Virus record (IMG/VR): IMGVR_UViG_3300027985_000472
Span: 1 to 45,630 of that record
Origin: a virus
Length of the DNA stretch: 45,630 nt
Direction: 5' to 3' (one strand)
The position numbers and the translations under genes were made by a program. The notes below the pieces were generated by a model. The model had not been told where the DNA came from. It worked only from the letters and a program-made list of their open reading frames with translations, and made no database searches. Position 1 is the stretch's first letter, and every line of letters starts with the position of its first letter. Below, piece by piece: positions 24,643 through 32,928 of the stretch.

Positions 24643-25302
24643 ATGGCGGAAACTGTTTACAAAGATATCCCCGACCTATCGGCGGCGAGCGTGCCACTCG
24701 ATGGAACGGAATATATCGAGGTATCGGCGACTGGAACGACCGGAAAAGCGCAAGTACAACAGGCATTTGGTTCAGGCTGGTGGACGTGGCTCAAGGCGGC
24801 ATTCTCGGCATTCAAGGCGCCCGATAGCGACCATGCCGACGATGCGGATACTGTAGGCGGAGAGCTACCGGCGAGTTTGCACGATGCGACGCAGTTGACC
24901 GGGGCGGTTCCGTTGGCGAGTATACCGGAGGACTTGACTAGCAAATATGCGACGGCTGATGGTGGCAATGCTGATACGGTAGGTGGGTATTCGGTTGGTG
25001 TTGGAACTGGTGTATTAAATCCATATCATGGATATCTGCATGGAACATATACTGATGCTCAAGTATATTCTGAATTATCACCAATATTGCCCGGTGTTAA
25101 TGATGAATGCCCTATAAATGGGGGCTATTTTTCATCTACTGGAAATGTAATAGCAATATATTCTCGAGCCAAAAGGACATCTTCAACTCAAATAACATTA
25201 TATGGCATATTTTTTAATTCTAGCGGAGCAATAGGCGGAGTTGTTGAAGTGGTATTGTCATCTTCGGCTTCTACTTCGAGATCGGTTTCCATCACCTACT
25301 AA
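24643..25302 (+). CDS. tail fibre-like protein with divergent C-terminal third
   Basis: A 219-residue Gly/Ala/Ser-rich protein. The N-terminus (YKDIPDLSAASVPLDGTEYIEV) and the DADTVGGELPA repeats, including a second ADTVGGY, resemble fibre connector parts. From about base 25010 the DNA becomes clearly more AT-rich than any neighbour and the C-terminus turns to Ser/Val/Ile-rich beta. That is a mosaic junction expected of a receptor-binding tip. GGAGG lies about ten bases upstream. Confidence 0.65.
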   Translation: MAETVYKDIPDLSAASVPLDGTEYIEVSATGTTGKAQVQQAFGSGWWTWLKAAFSAFKAPDSDHADDADTVGGELPASLHDATQLTGAVPLASIPEDLTSKYATADGGNADTVGGYSVGVGTGVLNPYHGYLHGTYTDAQVYSELSPILPGVNDECPINGGYFSSTGNVIAIYSRAKRTSSTQITLYGIFFNSSGAIGGVVEVVLSSSASTSRSVSITY

Positions 25303-25311
25303 GGAGCACTC

Positions 25312-26322
25312 ATGTACAAGATAAGCGACATACAAACAAACTACGATGCGCCGACCTCGGGATTTTCCGAAGGTAAGATGCGCGATAATCCGGGAGATGA
25401 TACCGGGTCGGCCGCTCTGGCACAGTGGGCCAATGATCTGTATTATGGCCTCGCATCGACCATTAAGAAGTGGAAAAATAGCGGCGCCCTGTCATCGGCG
25501 GCAGAGAGCGAGAGCGCTAGCGATTTTCTCCAGGCTATAGAGGAGCTGACCGGTAACTACGTCGATGGCGTGTCGGCGTGGTCTGCGGCTACTACCTATA
25601 CCACTATAGGCGATCCGGTAATGCGATTCGGCATGCAGTTCGTCAATATATCGGCGAGCAACTTGAATCACGACCCGATAACAAGCCCGACGTATTGGAT
25701 GGCTGTACCGGATAAGCGGGAGATACTTACCGCGAGCCAGCAGGGGCGCATATATTGGGGCGATAGTTCAGCGCAGCATGATTATTCGAACGCGGCATAT
25801 GCGCAATATTTCTCGATGGGTCGGCATCGGTTCGGTGGGTCAGCTGGTGCTGTATATGAGGCGTATGCGGTGCACCTTGATGGGTCTGCGGTTGGATCTG
25901 GCGATCTGTCTGATATCATCGAGACGTGGCATCTCAAGGATGCGTTCGCGCCCGGTACGACTGGATCGAGGACGCTTAAAGATGGACGGAATTGCGTACC
26001 GAGAGCGGTATCGGCGTCTGGTGGGCTAAATCCGACGATTGGTGCTAGGTTGGAAGATGCGCTTCAAGGGCATGACCATAAGTTGTGGGTAAGCGATAAT
26101 TCAACGGGGGCGAGTGCTTTTGCCCCCTCAACAGCACGTGGTATTAGCGGCGTTATACCATCAACAGCAAATAGCTATCAAAACATATCGTCTAGTCAAC
26201 GCCTAATGTCTGGATATGCCGCAGATGATGTTCCAAACGGCACCCCTCGCACCGCTTCCGAAACCCGCGTCAAATCTATCGCGGTTGGCGTGCCGTATTT
26301 CTATGTGCTAGTAGCTGTTTAA
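25312..26322 (+). CDS. tail fibre / collar-type protein
   Basis: A 336-residue protein, the last late gene. A CBM-like Trp/Tyr segment (SAWSAATTYTTIGDPVMRFG, about 95-135) is followed by Gly-rich fibre sequence, a GHDHKLWVS motif near 245 that resembles metal-binding collar HxH sites, and the C-terminal ASETRVKSIAVGVPYFYVL, typical of tail-collar fibre ends. GGAG precedes the ATG. Host specificity is probably encoded here and in the preceding gene. Confidence 0.78.
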   Translation: MYKISDIQTNYDAPTSGFSEGKMRDNPGDDTGSAALAQWANDLYYGLASTIKKWKNSGALSSAAESESASDFLQAIEELTGNYVDGVSAWSAATTYTTIGDPVMRFGMQFVNISASNLNHDPITSPTYWMAVPDKREILTASQQGRIYWGDSSAQHDYSNAAYAQYFSMGRHRFGGSAGAVYEAYAVHLDGSAVGSGDLSDIIETWHLKDAFAPGTTGSRTLKDGRNCVPRAVSASGGLNPTIGARLEDALQGHDHKLWVSDNSTGASAFAPSTARGISGVIPSTANSYQNISSSQRLMSGYAADDVPNGTPRTASETRVKSIAVGVPYFYVLVAV

Positions 26323-26351
26323 TACCGCACGGGGCATAATGTAAAAATATA

Positions 26352-26383
26352 CCCCGGAGGGTTGCGAGCCTTCCGGGGTTTTT
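26352..26383. terminator. bidirectional terminator between late and early halves
   Basis: CCCCGGAGGG at 26352-26361 pairs with CCTTCCGGGG at 26369-26378 (one G.T), with a seven-base loop, then TTTTT. On the other strand the same stem is followed by TATATTTTT, so it can stop both operons. It lies in the only gap between the convergent halves. Confidence 0.88.
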
Positions 26384-26386
26384 GCA

Positions 26387-26536
26387 TCATGGGAACATGT
26401 CGTCTATGTCTATTGGATTCTCCCAATTTTTAATTATTCTATATATTGCCCAGACTATTCCGACGACGATAAGTGCCGATATGGCCACTAATATAGACAC
26501 TCCACAGAATGCGAGCACTGCCTTGGCGGTTATCAC
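26387..26536 (-). CDS. 49-residue single-pass membrane protein
   Basis: GTG start at 26536 overlaps the preceding lipoprotein stop (GTGA), with GGGGAGG eight bases upstream. One long hydrophobic stretch (about 7-33: VLAFCGVSILVAISALIVVG, then IVWAIY) is followed by a basic-acidic tail (IKNWENPIDIDDMFP). It is the last gene of the leftward operon and ends just before the terminator. Role unknown; membrane accessory to the neighbouring lipoprotein is possible. Confidence 0.65.
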   Translation of the reverse strand: MITAKAVLAFCGVSILVAISALIVVGIVWAIYRIIKNWENPIDIDDMFP

Positions 26537-27273
26537 TTCCACAACCTCCCCGGCTCGGTTATCTGATCGGCTGACAGCCTATTATTCGGGCAGAACTCGG
26601 CGCCGCTCGTTGACATCCATAGGATGCCGTTGTCGAGCACCACGAATCCCGTTACCATGTCGCGGATAATGGGGCCACAACCTTTGGCGGTCTTGGTATA
26701 TCCGCGAACGTCATGGCGATTGTATATATCGGTGCGCTCCTTTCCGTTGACGACTACGGTTTCGATGAGCCAATCGGGCGAATCGAGGATAGCGCGAGAC
26801 TCGATAGGAACAGCTGGGAAGTCGTCGATGATTTCGACCGTCTCGTCTCCGATAAGCTGGCGGTAGTAGTCGAAAATCTCGACGCCATCGACGATCTGGG
26901 ATCTAGAGATATAGAGGTATCCGGCCATCGAGAACAGTGACAGCTCGCTCGACGGTATCTCGGCGCCGTCTTCGGTGGATATGACGATGCGCTCCTTCTG
27001 GGTACAACCTTGTAGGTCGTGGGGAATTCCCCATATCGTGCCGCATTGGTCGACGATATAGGCTTCGTAGGGCGGGATGGCGTTAATCATTGGCGTAATC
27101 CTTTCTTGCGGTTCTTCCGCTGGTTCTTCTGGCTCTATCGGTTTTTCTTCCGATGCCGGCTCTGTTACCTCTGGTTCTTCTACAATCGCAGGAACCTCGA
27201 CGACTACTAGTTGCGGGTTAGTGCATGATAGCAACATAATAGCCGCGAGGATTGGTATTGCTCGTTTTAGTAT
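26533..27273 (-). CDS. lipoprotein of unknown function, probable ATA start
   Basis: Reading from ATA at 27273 gives LKRAIPILAAIMLLSC at the N-terminus, a textbook lipoprotein signal with lipidation at the Cys. GAAGGAGG lies nine bases upstream, inside the end of the recT-like gene. The first ATG (27237) would remove most of the signal peptide. The mature protein (246 residues in total) has an acidic Pro/Glu linker (about 20-60, including EEPEVTEPASEEKPIEPEE) and a globular domain of unknown type with Cys pairs (QCGTIWG, QGCTQKE, KGCGP, EFCPN). It could act at the surface, for example against superinfection. That is speculation. Confidence 0.65.
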   Translation of the reverse strand: MLKRAIPILAAIMLLSCTNPQLVVVEVPAIVEEPEVTEPASEEKPIEPEEPAEEPQERITPMINAIPPYEAYIVDQCGTIWGIPHDLQGCTQKERIVISTEDGAEIPSSELSLFSMAGYLYISRSQIVDGVEIFDYYRQLIGDETVEIIDDFPAVPIESRAILDSPDWLIETVVVNGKERTDIYNRHDVRGYTKTAKGCGPIIRDMVTGFVVLDNGILWMSTSGAEFCPNNRLSADQITEPGRLWK

Positions 27274-28532
27274 AACCCTAGCCCTCCTTCATCGTCGGAC
27301 GGCGCTGACTCGATCGGCTCCGGCTCTTTTTCTGGTGCGCTCTCTTTAGGTGGCGCTAGGTCTTCCGGCGGTTCTGATATGGCATTCTTCGACGGCTGGC
27401 GTTTATCTTCCTGGCTGGGATCGCTGGCCGGAGCGTCAGAAAGCGCGTCGAATGCCTGGTTAAGCGCGCTATCAAGTAGCGTGTTGACGTCGTCGGAATC
27501 TTCTAGCTCCTCGATGGCAGCCGTGCTATTGCGCGTCTTGATGTATGGGGCGAGGAATGACTTTCCGGCTAGCTTACGGAGCATCTCGGGGCGGTCTGGA
27601 CCATCGTAGGGGTTCGATAGTTCATCGAGGTATATTTTCTTGTTCCAGGTGCTACCGTCGCGCTTGGGGATGTTCTTCTCGATATACTCGCGGCCCCCAT
27701 CGCGCTTGACTTTCCCTTCCTGCTTCGCCACCTCGAATGCTTGCATATCCTGGAGGTATGATCGATACGACTGGCTATGCTGGCGGGCCTTTTCGATGAG
27801 GCGCGATACCGGATATACCTCGCCGACTTGCTTTCCGGCTCGCGTCGTGCCATATACGACAATCGCTCGAATGTCGCCACGTTCGGCTAGAATCGACGTG
27901 AACTCGAGCGAGAACTCGCCGTCCTTGCGGGTAATACGGTATTGATCCTTCTCGAATATCGCCTCTATTTCCAGATTGCGGAAAGGCGCCGAACTTCCGG
28001 TGGTCGCGGCGAATCGGTATGCTTCGACGTCGGGGATGAACTCGCATGACTCACCGAATGGAACCATGCAACCCATATCCGGGAGGGTGGCGCCGAGCAT
28101 GAAGGCATCATCCATGGCGTCCTTGATCGACTCGCGGCCGGATTCGCTGGACCATACTTTATCCCAGGAATTACCCGACAAGCCCATGACATAGCGCACG
28201 TTTTTCTTGACCATGCGATCGAACAGCGGTCGATCCGCCTTGACGAATGGGGCGACGATTCCAGACAACTCGACGGCATTCTCGGCGACGAACTCGGCGA
28301 CATGGGCGCTATCGAATTTCACCGGCGGACGATTGGGGGCGATCTTGTTTGGAGTAAGCGCCGTGGTAATCGGAGCGGAATTATCGAATGCGGCGCGGGC
28401 ATCTGCGGCAGTCGATCCACGTCCAATGCGTCCGCAATGATCGCACCATACGGCATACGTCATAGCTCCGTTGTCGTCTGCCTTCTTGCCGCTACGAGCA
28501 ACATATCCGCAACACTTGGGCATTGTGGTCAT
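27267..28532 (-). CDS. RecT-like annealing protein with N-terminal Lar-like zinc domain
   Basis: A 421-residue protein. Residues about 4-50 (CC at 7-8, CDHCG at 30-34, then STAADARAAF) match the pattern of the small Lar-type restriction-alleviation zinc domain. From about 75 the chain resembles RecT: a long helical N-part, DMGCMVPFGESCEFIPDVEAYR, LAERGDIRAIVVYGTTRAGK, SRLIEKARQHSQSYRSYL, and a KLAGKSFLAPYIKTRN helix near 330. The acidic tail (about 345-421) is Pro/Glu/Ser-rich. AAGGAG lies 5 bases before the ATG. With the exonuclease gene at 29633-30823 it forms a probable recombination pair. Confidence 0.78.
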   Translation of the reverse strand: MTTMPKCCGYVARSGKKADDNGAMTYAVWCDHCGRIGRGSTAADARAAFDNSAPITTALTPNKIAPNRPPVKFDSAHVAEFVAENAVELSGIVAPFVKADRPLFDRMVKKNVRYVMGLSGNSWDKVWSSESGRESIKDAMDDAFMLGATLPDMGCMVPFGESCEFIPDVEAYRFAATTGSSAPFRNLEIEAIFEKDQYRITRKDGEFSLEFTSILAERGDIRAIVVYGTTRAGKQVGEVYPVSRLIEKARQHSQSYRSYLQDMQAFEVAKQEGKVKRDGGREYIEKNIPKRDGSTWNKKIYLDELSNPYDGPDRPEMLRKLAGKSFLAPYIKTRNSTAAIEELEDSDDVNTLLDSALNQAFDALSDAPASDPSQEDKRQPSKNAISEPPEDLAPPKESAPEKEPEPIESAPSDDEGGLGLY

Positions 28533-28768
28533 TTTGGCTCCTTGGGGTCGACGCCGATATACTTTCTCTCAACCGGTATAGGGCAGTTTTTTTCGCCTAT
28601 GATCCGGCATATTTCGTTGGTGGCCACTGCCGCCATTCCAACGAGTTCCATTGCTCCAAATCCTATATTGGTACGGTATATATCGTCGCCATTACGAACG
28701 AATATCCACACCCGGCTGTCATCCTGGATATGTTCGCATACGACCCCTTTAATCTCTTCCGATTTCAT
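28529..28768 (-). CDS. hypothetical protein
   Basis: A 79-residue protein, AAGGAGG upstream, overlapping the recT start by ATGA. It has a beta-rich N-terminus (VVCEHIQDDSRVWIFVRNG) and a helical middle (FGAMELVGMAAVATNEICRII) with Cys residues that do not form a clear pair motif. No family was recognised. The tight operon position places it with recombination functions. Confidence 0.55.
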   Translation of the reverse strand: MKSEEIKGVVCEHIQDDSRVWIFVRNGDDIYRTNIGFGAMELVGMAAVATNEICRIIGEKNCPIPVERKYIGVDPKEPK

Positions 28769-28992
28769 TTCTCTACCTCCTTATATAACGAGCAAGCCAT
28801 CTTTGATGCACTTATAAAAATCGGTTCAGGCAATCCGTAGCAAAGCGTGTCTAGTTCTGTTTTGCTATCGCGAACCTCTATATCATACAACCCTAAAAAT
28901 CCAAGCATGCCATTCTTTTTAACTTCGACATATTCCTTGGACGGCCTACACCGAAAATATCTACACGTACCGCAATAATATTTTTCGCTCAT
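28765..28992 (-). CDS. small Cys-motif protein
   Basis: A 75-residue protein starting at 28992, with GGAGG upstream; a start 17 codons earlier would lack a site. YYCGTCRYFRCRP gives a CxxC and further Cys (C at 7, 10, 15), with more Cys near 50-70, which suggests zinc binding. It overlaps both neighbours by ATGA. Function not recognised. Confidence 0.6.
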   Translation of the reverse strand: MSEKYYCGTCRYFRCRPSKEYVEVKKNGMLGFLGLYDIEVRDSKTELDTLCYGLPEPIFISASKMACSLYKEVEK

Positions 28993-29207
28993 TTCTCCAC
29001 CTCCTTCCCGAAATTCACCGAAACCGCCAGCACGAACTTCCATACGCGAATATGGAATACCTGAAAATATCGCTCGCCAAAGCCGGCGTCGACATATTGC
29101 AATACAGATACCTCGGCTATGGCATTATCTCCCCATTCAAATGCGCCTCCGAAATATCCAGCCTCGAGGTAGACGCGGCCGATATGGTGATTGATGCGGG
29201 CGGGCAT
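28989..29207 (-). CDS. hypothetical protein
   Basis: A 72-residue protein rich in Phe/Tyr/Val (EAGYFGGAFEWGDNAIAEV, then RYFQVFHIRVW), mostly beta-like. AGGAAGG lies upstream of its ATG. It overlaps the zinc-motif gene downstream (ATGA) and the 58-residue gene upstream (TAATG). No family was recognised. Confidence 0.55.
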   Translation of the reverse strand: MPARINHHIGRVYLEAGYFGGAFEWGDNAIAEVSVLQYVDAGFGERYFQVFHIRVWKFVLAVSVNFGKEVEK

Positions 29208-29383
29208 TATGATTCCTTCCTCGGCCTACCAGGCCCGCGCTTATCGATGAAATATCCGCCGGTGCAGTGTGGCGATAGATATCCGCATGCTTCGTTATCC
29301 TTTGTACCGACGCACCTAGCACACGATCCTACTTGATCGTCATGGATGAATTGGTACTTCTTGCCGTTATATTCGATGAGCAT
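29207..29383 (-). CDS. 58-residue Cys4 zinc-finger-like protein
   Basis: This very short gene starts at ATG 29383 with AAGGAG six bases upstream, and its stop overlaps the next start (TAATG). Cys at 21, 24, 33 and 40 (SCARCVG and EACGYLSPHC) could bind one zinc. The basic tail GPGRPRKES resembles AT-hook-type ends. It fits a DNA-binding adaptor. Confidence 0.62.
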   Translation of the reverse strand: MLIEYNGKKYQFIHDDQVGSCARCVGTKDNEACGYLSPHCTGGYFIDKRGPGRPRKES

Positions 29384-29632
29384 TTATGACTCCTTGTTAC
29401 GCTCGGCGATCATGGCGTCGGCAATTAAATAAGCCGTTTCACCTATGTCAGAGGCAAACTGCCTGGCGCCAGCCTTTTCTTTTTCGGATGCTCCAGTAAA
29501 ATATGTATAAGCTACATTCGTTAGCCCAGCCAAAGCCTGTCCCGCGAACCAATCTCGCAGGGTCATCCCCTCAGGGTTGGTAGCCATTCCCATAAATTGA
29601 GGAAACGCCGGGCCGCCGTTGTCTTTTTCCAT
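29384..29632 (-). CDS. hypothetical small phage protein
   Basis: An 82-residue protein with pattern MTLRDWFAGQALAGL and, at the end, AYLIADAMIAERNKES. That pattern recurs in uncharacterised proteins of phage recombination operons. AAGGAGG precedes its ATG. It lies directly between the exonuclease and the Cys4 gene. No motif shows a function. Confidence 0.62.
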   Translation of the reverse strand: MEKDNGGPAFPQFMGMATNPEGMTLRDWFAGQALAGLTNVAYTYFTGASEKEKAGARQFASDIGETAYLIADAMIAERNKES

Positions 29633-30823
29633 CTAGTCCTCCTTCCACTTCACCGAAACATACCGCGAGCCTTCACCTTGCTTTATTAGGCCCTTGCGGG
29701 TCAGGTACTTCTCTATCGTCGACCCGCCTTCCATGGCGCGGATTTCTTTTAGTCCTATAATTCTTTCTGCTCCTTTCTTTTCTGTCCATGCGGCTACGGG
29801 CACAATCGATCCGTCGCGTTCTACGCGGAGTTCTTTCGTGTCCTTGAGGTAGACGGCGAGCGCGTCGGTGGCGTCCTTCTTTTTTTGCTTGCCGATCTTT
29901 TCGAGTTCGTCGCCTTCTTTCCACGCGGTGGCGGCTTTTACTATGGACTCGGCGTCATCGCCGGATACGATGGAGAAATCTTCCGCGAGAGTTGGATACA
30001 TAGCCGCGATGTCATCGGCATTCATGGCTAGTTCTTTCGGCTCGATATCCTTGTGGATATAGTACGCCAGTTTTGCGGCTAGGTCAATGAGGCGGTCTCC
30101 GGTTTTGCGGTCGCGGCGTATTTCCCATGCGTGGAAGCTGGCGGAATCGTAGAGCAGTGGAAGATAGCAAACTTCGACATCGAGGCACGCTAGCTGAAAC
30201 TGGATTTGCACGTAGTGCTTTAGTGGGATTCCTTGCCATGTGCGAAGGTCGAAGTCGTAGCCATGGACGACAGAACCGGGGCGTCGCTTGGCGGCCCAAT
30301 AACTGGCGGTCTTGGCTTCGATGAGGAATGGCTTGTCGACAACTATACGATATCCATGAGCGACCATCTCCCCGATTAGTGCATACCCATTGTCAATAGA
30401 TTCGTCGGGATGCCATATACCATCGGGATGCACAATGAAATCGTCATTGTACCACTGGCAATTATGGCGAAATGGCGTGGTCTGATAGTCCTCGGCGCGG
30501 GTCTCGGGAAATTGCTCCGATAGGCGTTCGTACTCTAGGCGGGATCGACGGTATTCACGGGCCATGTCGGGATTGATACCACGGATAAATAGCTCGATGG
30601 CTTTTACTTCGTTCCAGTGGCCCATCTCTGCGGGGAGTCCCGACGGGTCGCGCGGCTTGCGGCCGGTTTTCTCTTGCCATACCGTCAGGGCGGTGCGGTC
30701 ATATCCGGCTAGCGATTGTCCGGGGTGCTCTGGATCGGGAATCGCGGCGGATATTTCGGAGGCGCCGACGCGCGTCGAGCGCTTCGAGGTAAAGTCGTTG
30801 TGGATGTACCAATAGGGAGTCAT
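29633..30823 (-). CDS. YqaJ-type / lambda-exonuclease-like nuclease
   Basis: A 396-residue exonuclease that would resect double-stranded ends and load the RecT-like protein. Motifs in order: MGHWNE (67-72), HPDG (132-135, with D134), IEAKTAS (168-174, E169 and K171), and the conserved HYVQIQFQLA (203-212). The C-terminal part (about 230-396) is longer than lambda exonuclease and is rich in Lys/Glu. Gene order exo-...-recT matches lambda Red-type or RecE/T modules, with four small genes between. Confidence 0.85.
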   Translation of the reverse strand: MTPYWYIHNDFTSKRSTRVGASEISAAIPDPEHPGQSLAGYDRTALTVWQEKTGRKPRDPSGLPAEMGHWNEVKAIELFIRGINPDMAREYRRSRLEYERLSEQFPETRAEDYQTTPFRHNCQWYNDDFIVHPDGIWHPDESIDNGYALIGEMVAHGYRIVVDKPFLIEAKTASYWAAKRRPGSVVHGYDFDLRTWQGIPLKHYVQIQFQLACLDVEVCYLPLLYDSASFHAWEIRRDRKTGDRLIDLAAKLAYYIHKDIEPKELAMNADDIAAMYPTLAEDFSIVSGDDAESIVKAATAWKEGDELEKIGKQKKKDATDALAVYLKDTKELRVERDGSIVPVAAWTEKKGAERIIGLKEIRAMEGGSTIEKYLTRKGLIKQGEGSRYVSVKWKED

Positions 30824-31002
30824 AGGCCAAACATCTTTCCGAGTCCACCGAGTGGATCGTTTTTCTTCATTGATTCCATGGCGGCTATTACCGCCCGGAG
30901 GCTGGAGTTTTCTTTTTTGAGCCTTTCAATCTCGCGCATCGCCGCAGTTGGCTCTATAGAAAACCGATGCGAGCATTTAGGGCACTCGATTCTAATGACC
31001 AT
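30820..31002 (-). CDS. zinc-ribbon coiled-coil peptide
   Basis: A 60-residue protein, ECPKCSHRF near the N-terminus (a CPxC half-ribbon, residues 7-10) and a long charged coiled coil (MREIERLKKENSSLRAVIAA). AAGGAGG lies upstream, and it overlaps the exonuclease start (ATGA). It is too short for an enzyme and may dimerise and bind nucleic acid or a partner. No family was recognised. Confidence 0.6.
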   Translation of the reverse strand: MVIRIECPKCSHRFSIEPTAAMREIERLKKENSSLRAVIAAMESMKKNDPLGGLGKMFGL

Positions 31003-31004
31003 CG

Positions 31005-31280
31005 CTACACCTCCTTATTCGCCACGCCAAAGCGCTCAACCATGGCGCGCACTTTTTTGATTATCTTATCTGGGCCAATATTGGCGATCGTAGCCTTGGC
31101 CGATTCTATGGCCTCTGATTCTGTTTTTCCATAGCACAGATCTAGCCCGCACGATGATTCAGTGACGCACCAATCAGCAAGCAAATCATATTGTGTAAAT
31201 AGCTTAATACCACTAACTTCAAATTCCGTCACGGCTTCGACTGGCCTTATGCCTTCTCCGGTCATTATGTTGCGGGTCAT
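31005..31280 (-). CDS. hypothetical protein
   Basis: A 91-residue protein overlapping the next upstream gene by ATGA. It contains FEVSGIKLFTQYDLLADW and a Cys pair (SSCGLDLC). The C-terminal helix has IIKKVRAMVERFG. No family was recognised. Confidence 0.5.
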   Translation of the reverse strand: MTRNIMTGEGIRPVEAVTEFEVSGIKLFTQYDLLADWCVTESSCGLDLCYGKTESEAIESAKATIANIGPDKIIKKVRAMVERFGVANKEV

Positions 31281-31480
31281 TTGGCGGCGTCCTTGTTTTT
31301 TATAGCATCCAATACTTCATTTATTTTCATAAGTATCAGGTGACATGAAAACAATATCATCCCGAATGTTAGGCAATCTCTAATATTATCAGGAATGTCT
31401 CGAATTGATATCGCTGGTATCGCAGAGAATACCAGTGCCCATAGCATTTTGCCAATAGAAGAAATAATCGCGTCTTTCAC
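31277..31480 (-). CDS. small membrane protein
   Basis: A 67-residue protein with two hydrophobic segments (about 10-25 with WALVFSAIPAI, and 37-52 with LTFGMILFSCHLILM) and a Lys-rich end. It overlaps the helicase stop and the next gene by ATGA. Early operon membrane proteins of this size often affect host envelope functions, but nothing here identifies the target. Confidence 0.55.
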   Translation of the reverse strand: MKDAIISSIGKMLWALVFSAIPAISIRDIPDNIRDCLTFGMILFSCHLILMKINEVLDAIKNKDAAK

Positions 31481-32928
31481 TTCAACCCCCTTATGGCCTC
31501 TTCAAAATTAGGCCGGTTCCTTGCGAATAGTTCGCCTCGGAGTATACCAGATCGCTCCTCTCGTGTCAATATGGTAACGGGGCGCTTTTCATCCTCTCTA
31601 CCCGACTCCTCGCGGATTTCTTCGGCGCGGTTGTGTAATTCGCGGGCCTGTCCGTCGCTCGTAACGGCTATCAACTCGCCGTCGATCATGGCGGGGAGGT
31701 GGCGGGCATTATCCTTGCGGGCCTCGTTGGCCTCCTCCCCTACCAATGGGCGATTGCAGAAATGGCATACGGTGTTGCTCGTTGCGTTATAGGTTCCGCA
31801 CCATGGGCATTCAGTCATCGTTGGAACGTCTGGATTCTGCTCCACTGGATCGATGCCATCGAGCGACCAGTTGCGCGGGATATCGGGGAAACCATGGATG
31901 AATAGATTGCCGACTGGGTCGAGAATGACGCCGTATTTTTTACCAGATAGCGGACGGAGGACGCGGCCGATGAACTGGAGATAGATCGTCAGGCTCATTG
32001 TACGCCGTAGCCATATGAGGCCGTAGAGACCGGGGATATCCATTCCCTCGATGCCGATACCGACGGTGCATAGACCGTTAAGTTTTCCGGTGCGGATATC
32101 TCGTAGCATCCTCGATCGCTCGCGGCTCGGAAGGTTGCTATGGATATGCGCCCATTTCCAGCCGGAATCATTGAATGCGGTGGTCATCATGTCGGCGTGT
32201 TGGAATGTGGAACACGCGACTAGCACCGGAAGGCCGGCGAATATATCGGTATAGCGCCCGATTACGTCGCCGATTATTTGCGTCTCGCCGAGCGCGGCGG
32301 CCTGTCGCGCTAGGCCTTCGGGAGTATCGATATCGATTCCGGGCACCTCGAGACGCTTGTGGTAATCCTTCGGGACGATGACCAGCGGGCGGGCTAGATA
32401 TCCTTGCTCGATAGCTTCAGATTGCGTGATGGTCTGGACGATATCGGTATAGATCGGCGATAGTGGGCGGCGATCGGTACGGCGGGGCGTTGCGGTTAGT
32501 CCGATACGTGAGGCTGCGGGAAAGAAATCATAGATCGATTGCCATGTCGTCGCGGCGGAATGGTGGCACTCGTCGGTAATGATTTCATCGGGCCACAGAT
32601 GCTCGGGGATGCGATGGAGCAAATTGACCGCCGATAGTGGCATAACGATATAGAGCATGCGGTCGCGGCCCTGGATGCCTTTGTCGTTTATGGTGCCGGG
32701 GTTTAGCCCATTTGCGGCGGCGTCGATTAGCCACTGGTCGAATATCTCGGTTTGTGGCGTCAATACCCATATTCGCTTACCGATGGCGACGCGCTCGGAA
32801 ATCAGCGCGATGGCGGTTTTTGTCTTTCCGGTTCCGGTAGGGTTGGCAAGTATCGGATGGCGGCCGGCGTTTATGAGGGTATGGAGCTGGTAGTTTGCGT
32901 CGCGCTGGTATGGGCGGAGAGTTAGCAC
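31477..32928 (-). CDS. SF2 DEAD/H-type helicase
   Basis: A 483-residue ATP-dependent nucleic-acid motor. Motif I PTGTGKT (30-36), motif II DECHH (119-123), motif III-like GLTATPRR (143-150) and the motif VI region QFIGRVLRP are all visible. A four-Cys zinc ribbon (ECPWCGTY and CHFCNRP) lies in the C-terminal part. Type III restriction/UvsW-like enzymes share this layout. It probably unwinds or reanneals replication forks. Near its end (31541-31569) the coding sequence also contains a strong leftward promoter. Confidence 0.9.
   Translation of the reverse strand: MLTLRPYQRDANYQLHTLINAGRHPILANPTGTGKTKTAIALISERVAIGKRIWVLTPQTEIFDQWLIDAAANGLNPGTINDKGIQGRDRMLYIVMPLSAVNLLHRIPEHLWPDEIITDECHHSAATTWQSIYDFFPAASRIGLTATPRRTDRRPLSPIYTDIVQTITQSEAIEQGYLARPLVIVPKDYHKRLEVPGIDIDTPEGLARQAAALGETQIIGDVIGRYTDIFAGLPVLVACSTFQHADMMTTAFNDSGWKWAHIHSNLPSRERSRMLRDIRTGKLNGLCTVGIGIEGMDIPGLYGLIWLRRTMSLTIYLQFIGRVLRPLSGKKYGVILDPVGNLFIHGFPDIPRNWSLDGIDPVEQNPDVPTMTECPWCGTYNATSNTVCHFCNRPLVGEEANEARKDNARHLPAMIDGELIAVTSDGQARELHNRAEEIREESGREDEKRPVTILTREERSGILRGELFARNRPNFEEAIRGLK
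31541..31569 (-). promoter_or_regulatory. internal leftward promoter candidate
   Basis: TTGACA (31564-31569 on the other strand), a 17-base spacer and TATACT (31541-31546). It lies in the helicase coding end and could raise expression of downstream exonuclease and recT-like genes. The match to sigma70 consensus is close, but the element is also coding sequence, so chance is possible. Confidence 0.5.

Noticed and set aside
29137-29322. 61-residue minus-strand frame over the Cys4 gene
   Set aside because: The 58-residue frame at 29207-29383 has the ribosome site and overlaps that match the operon; this other frame has neither.
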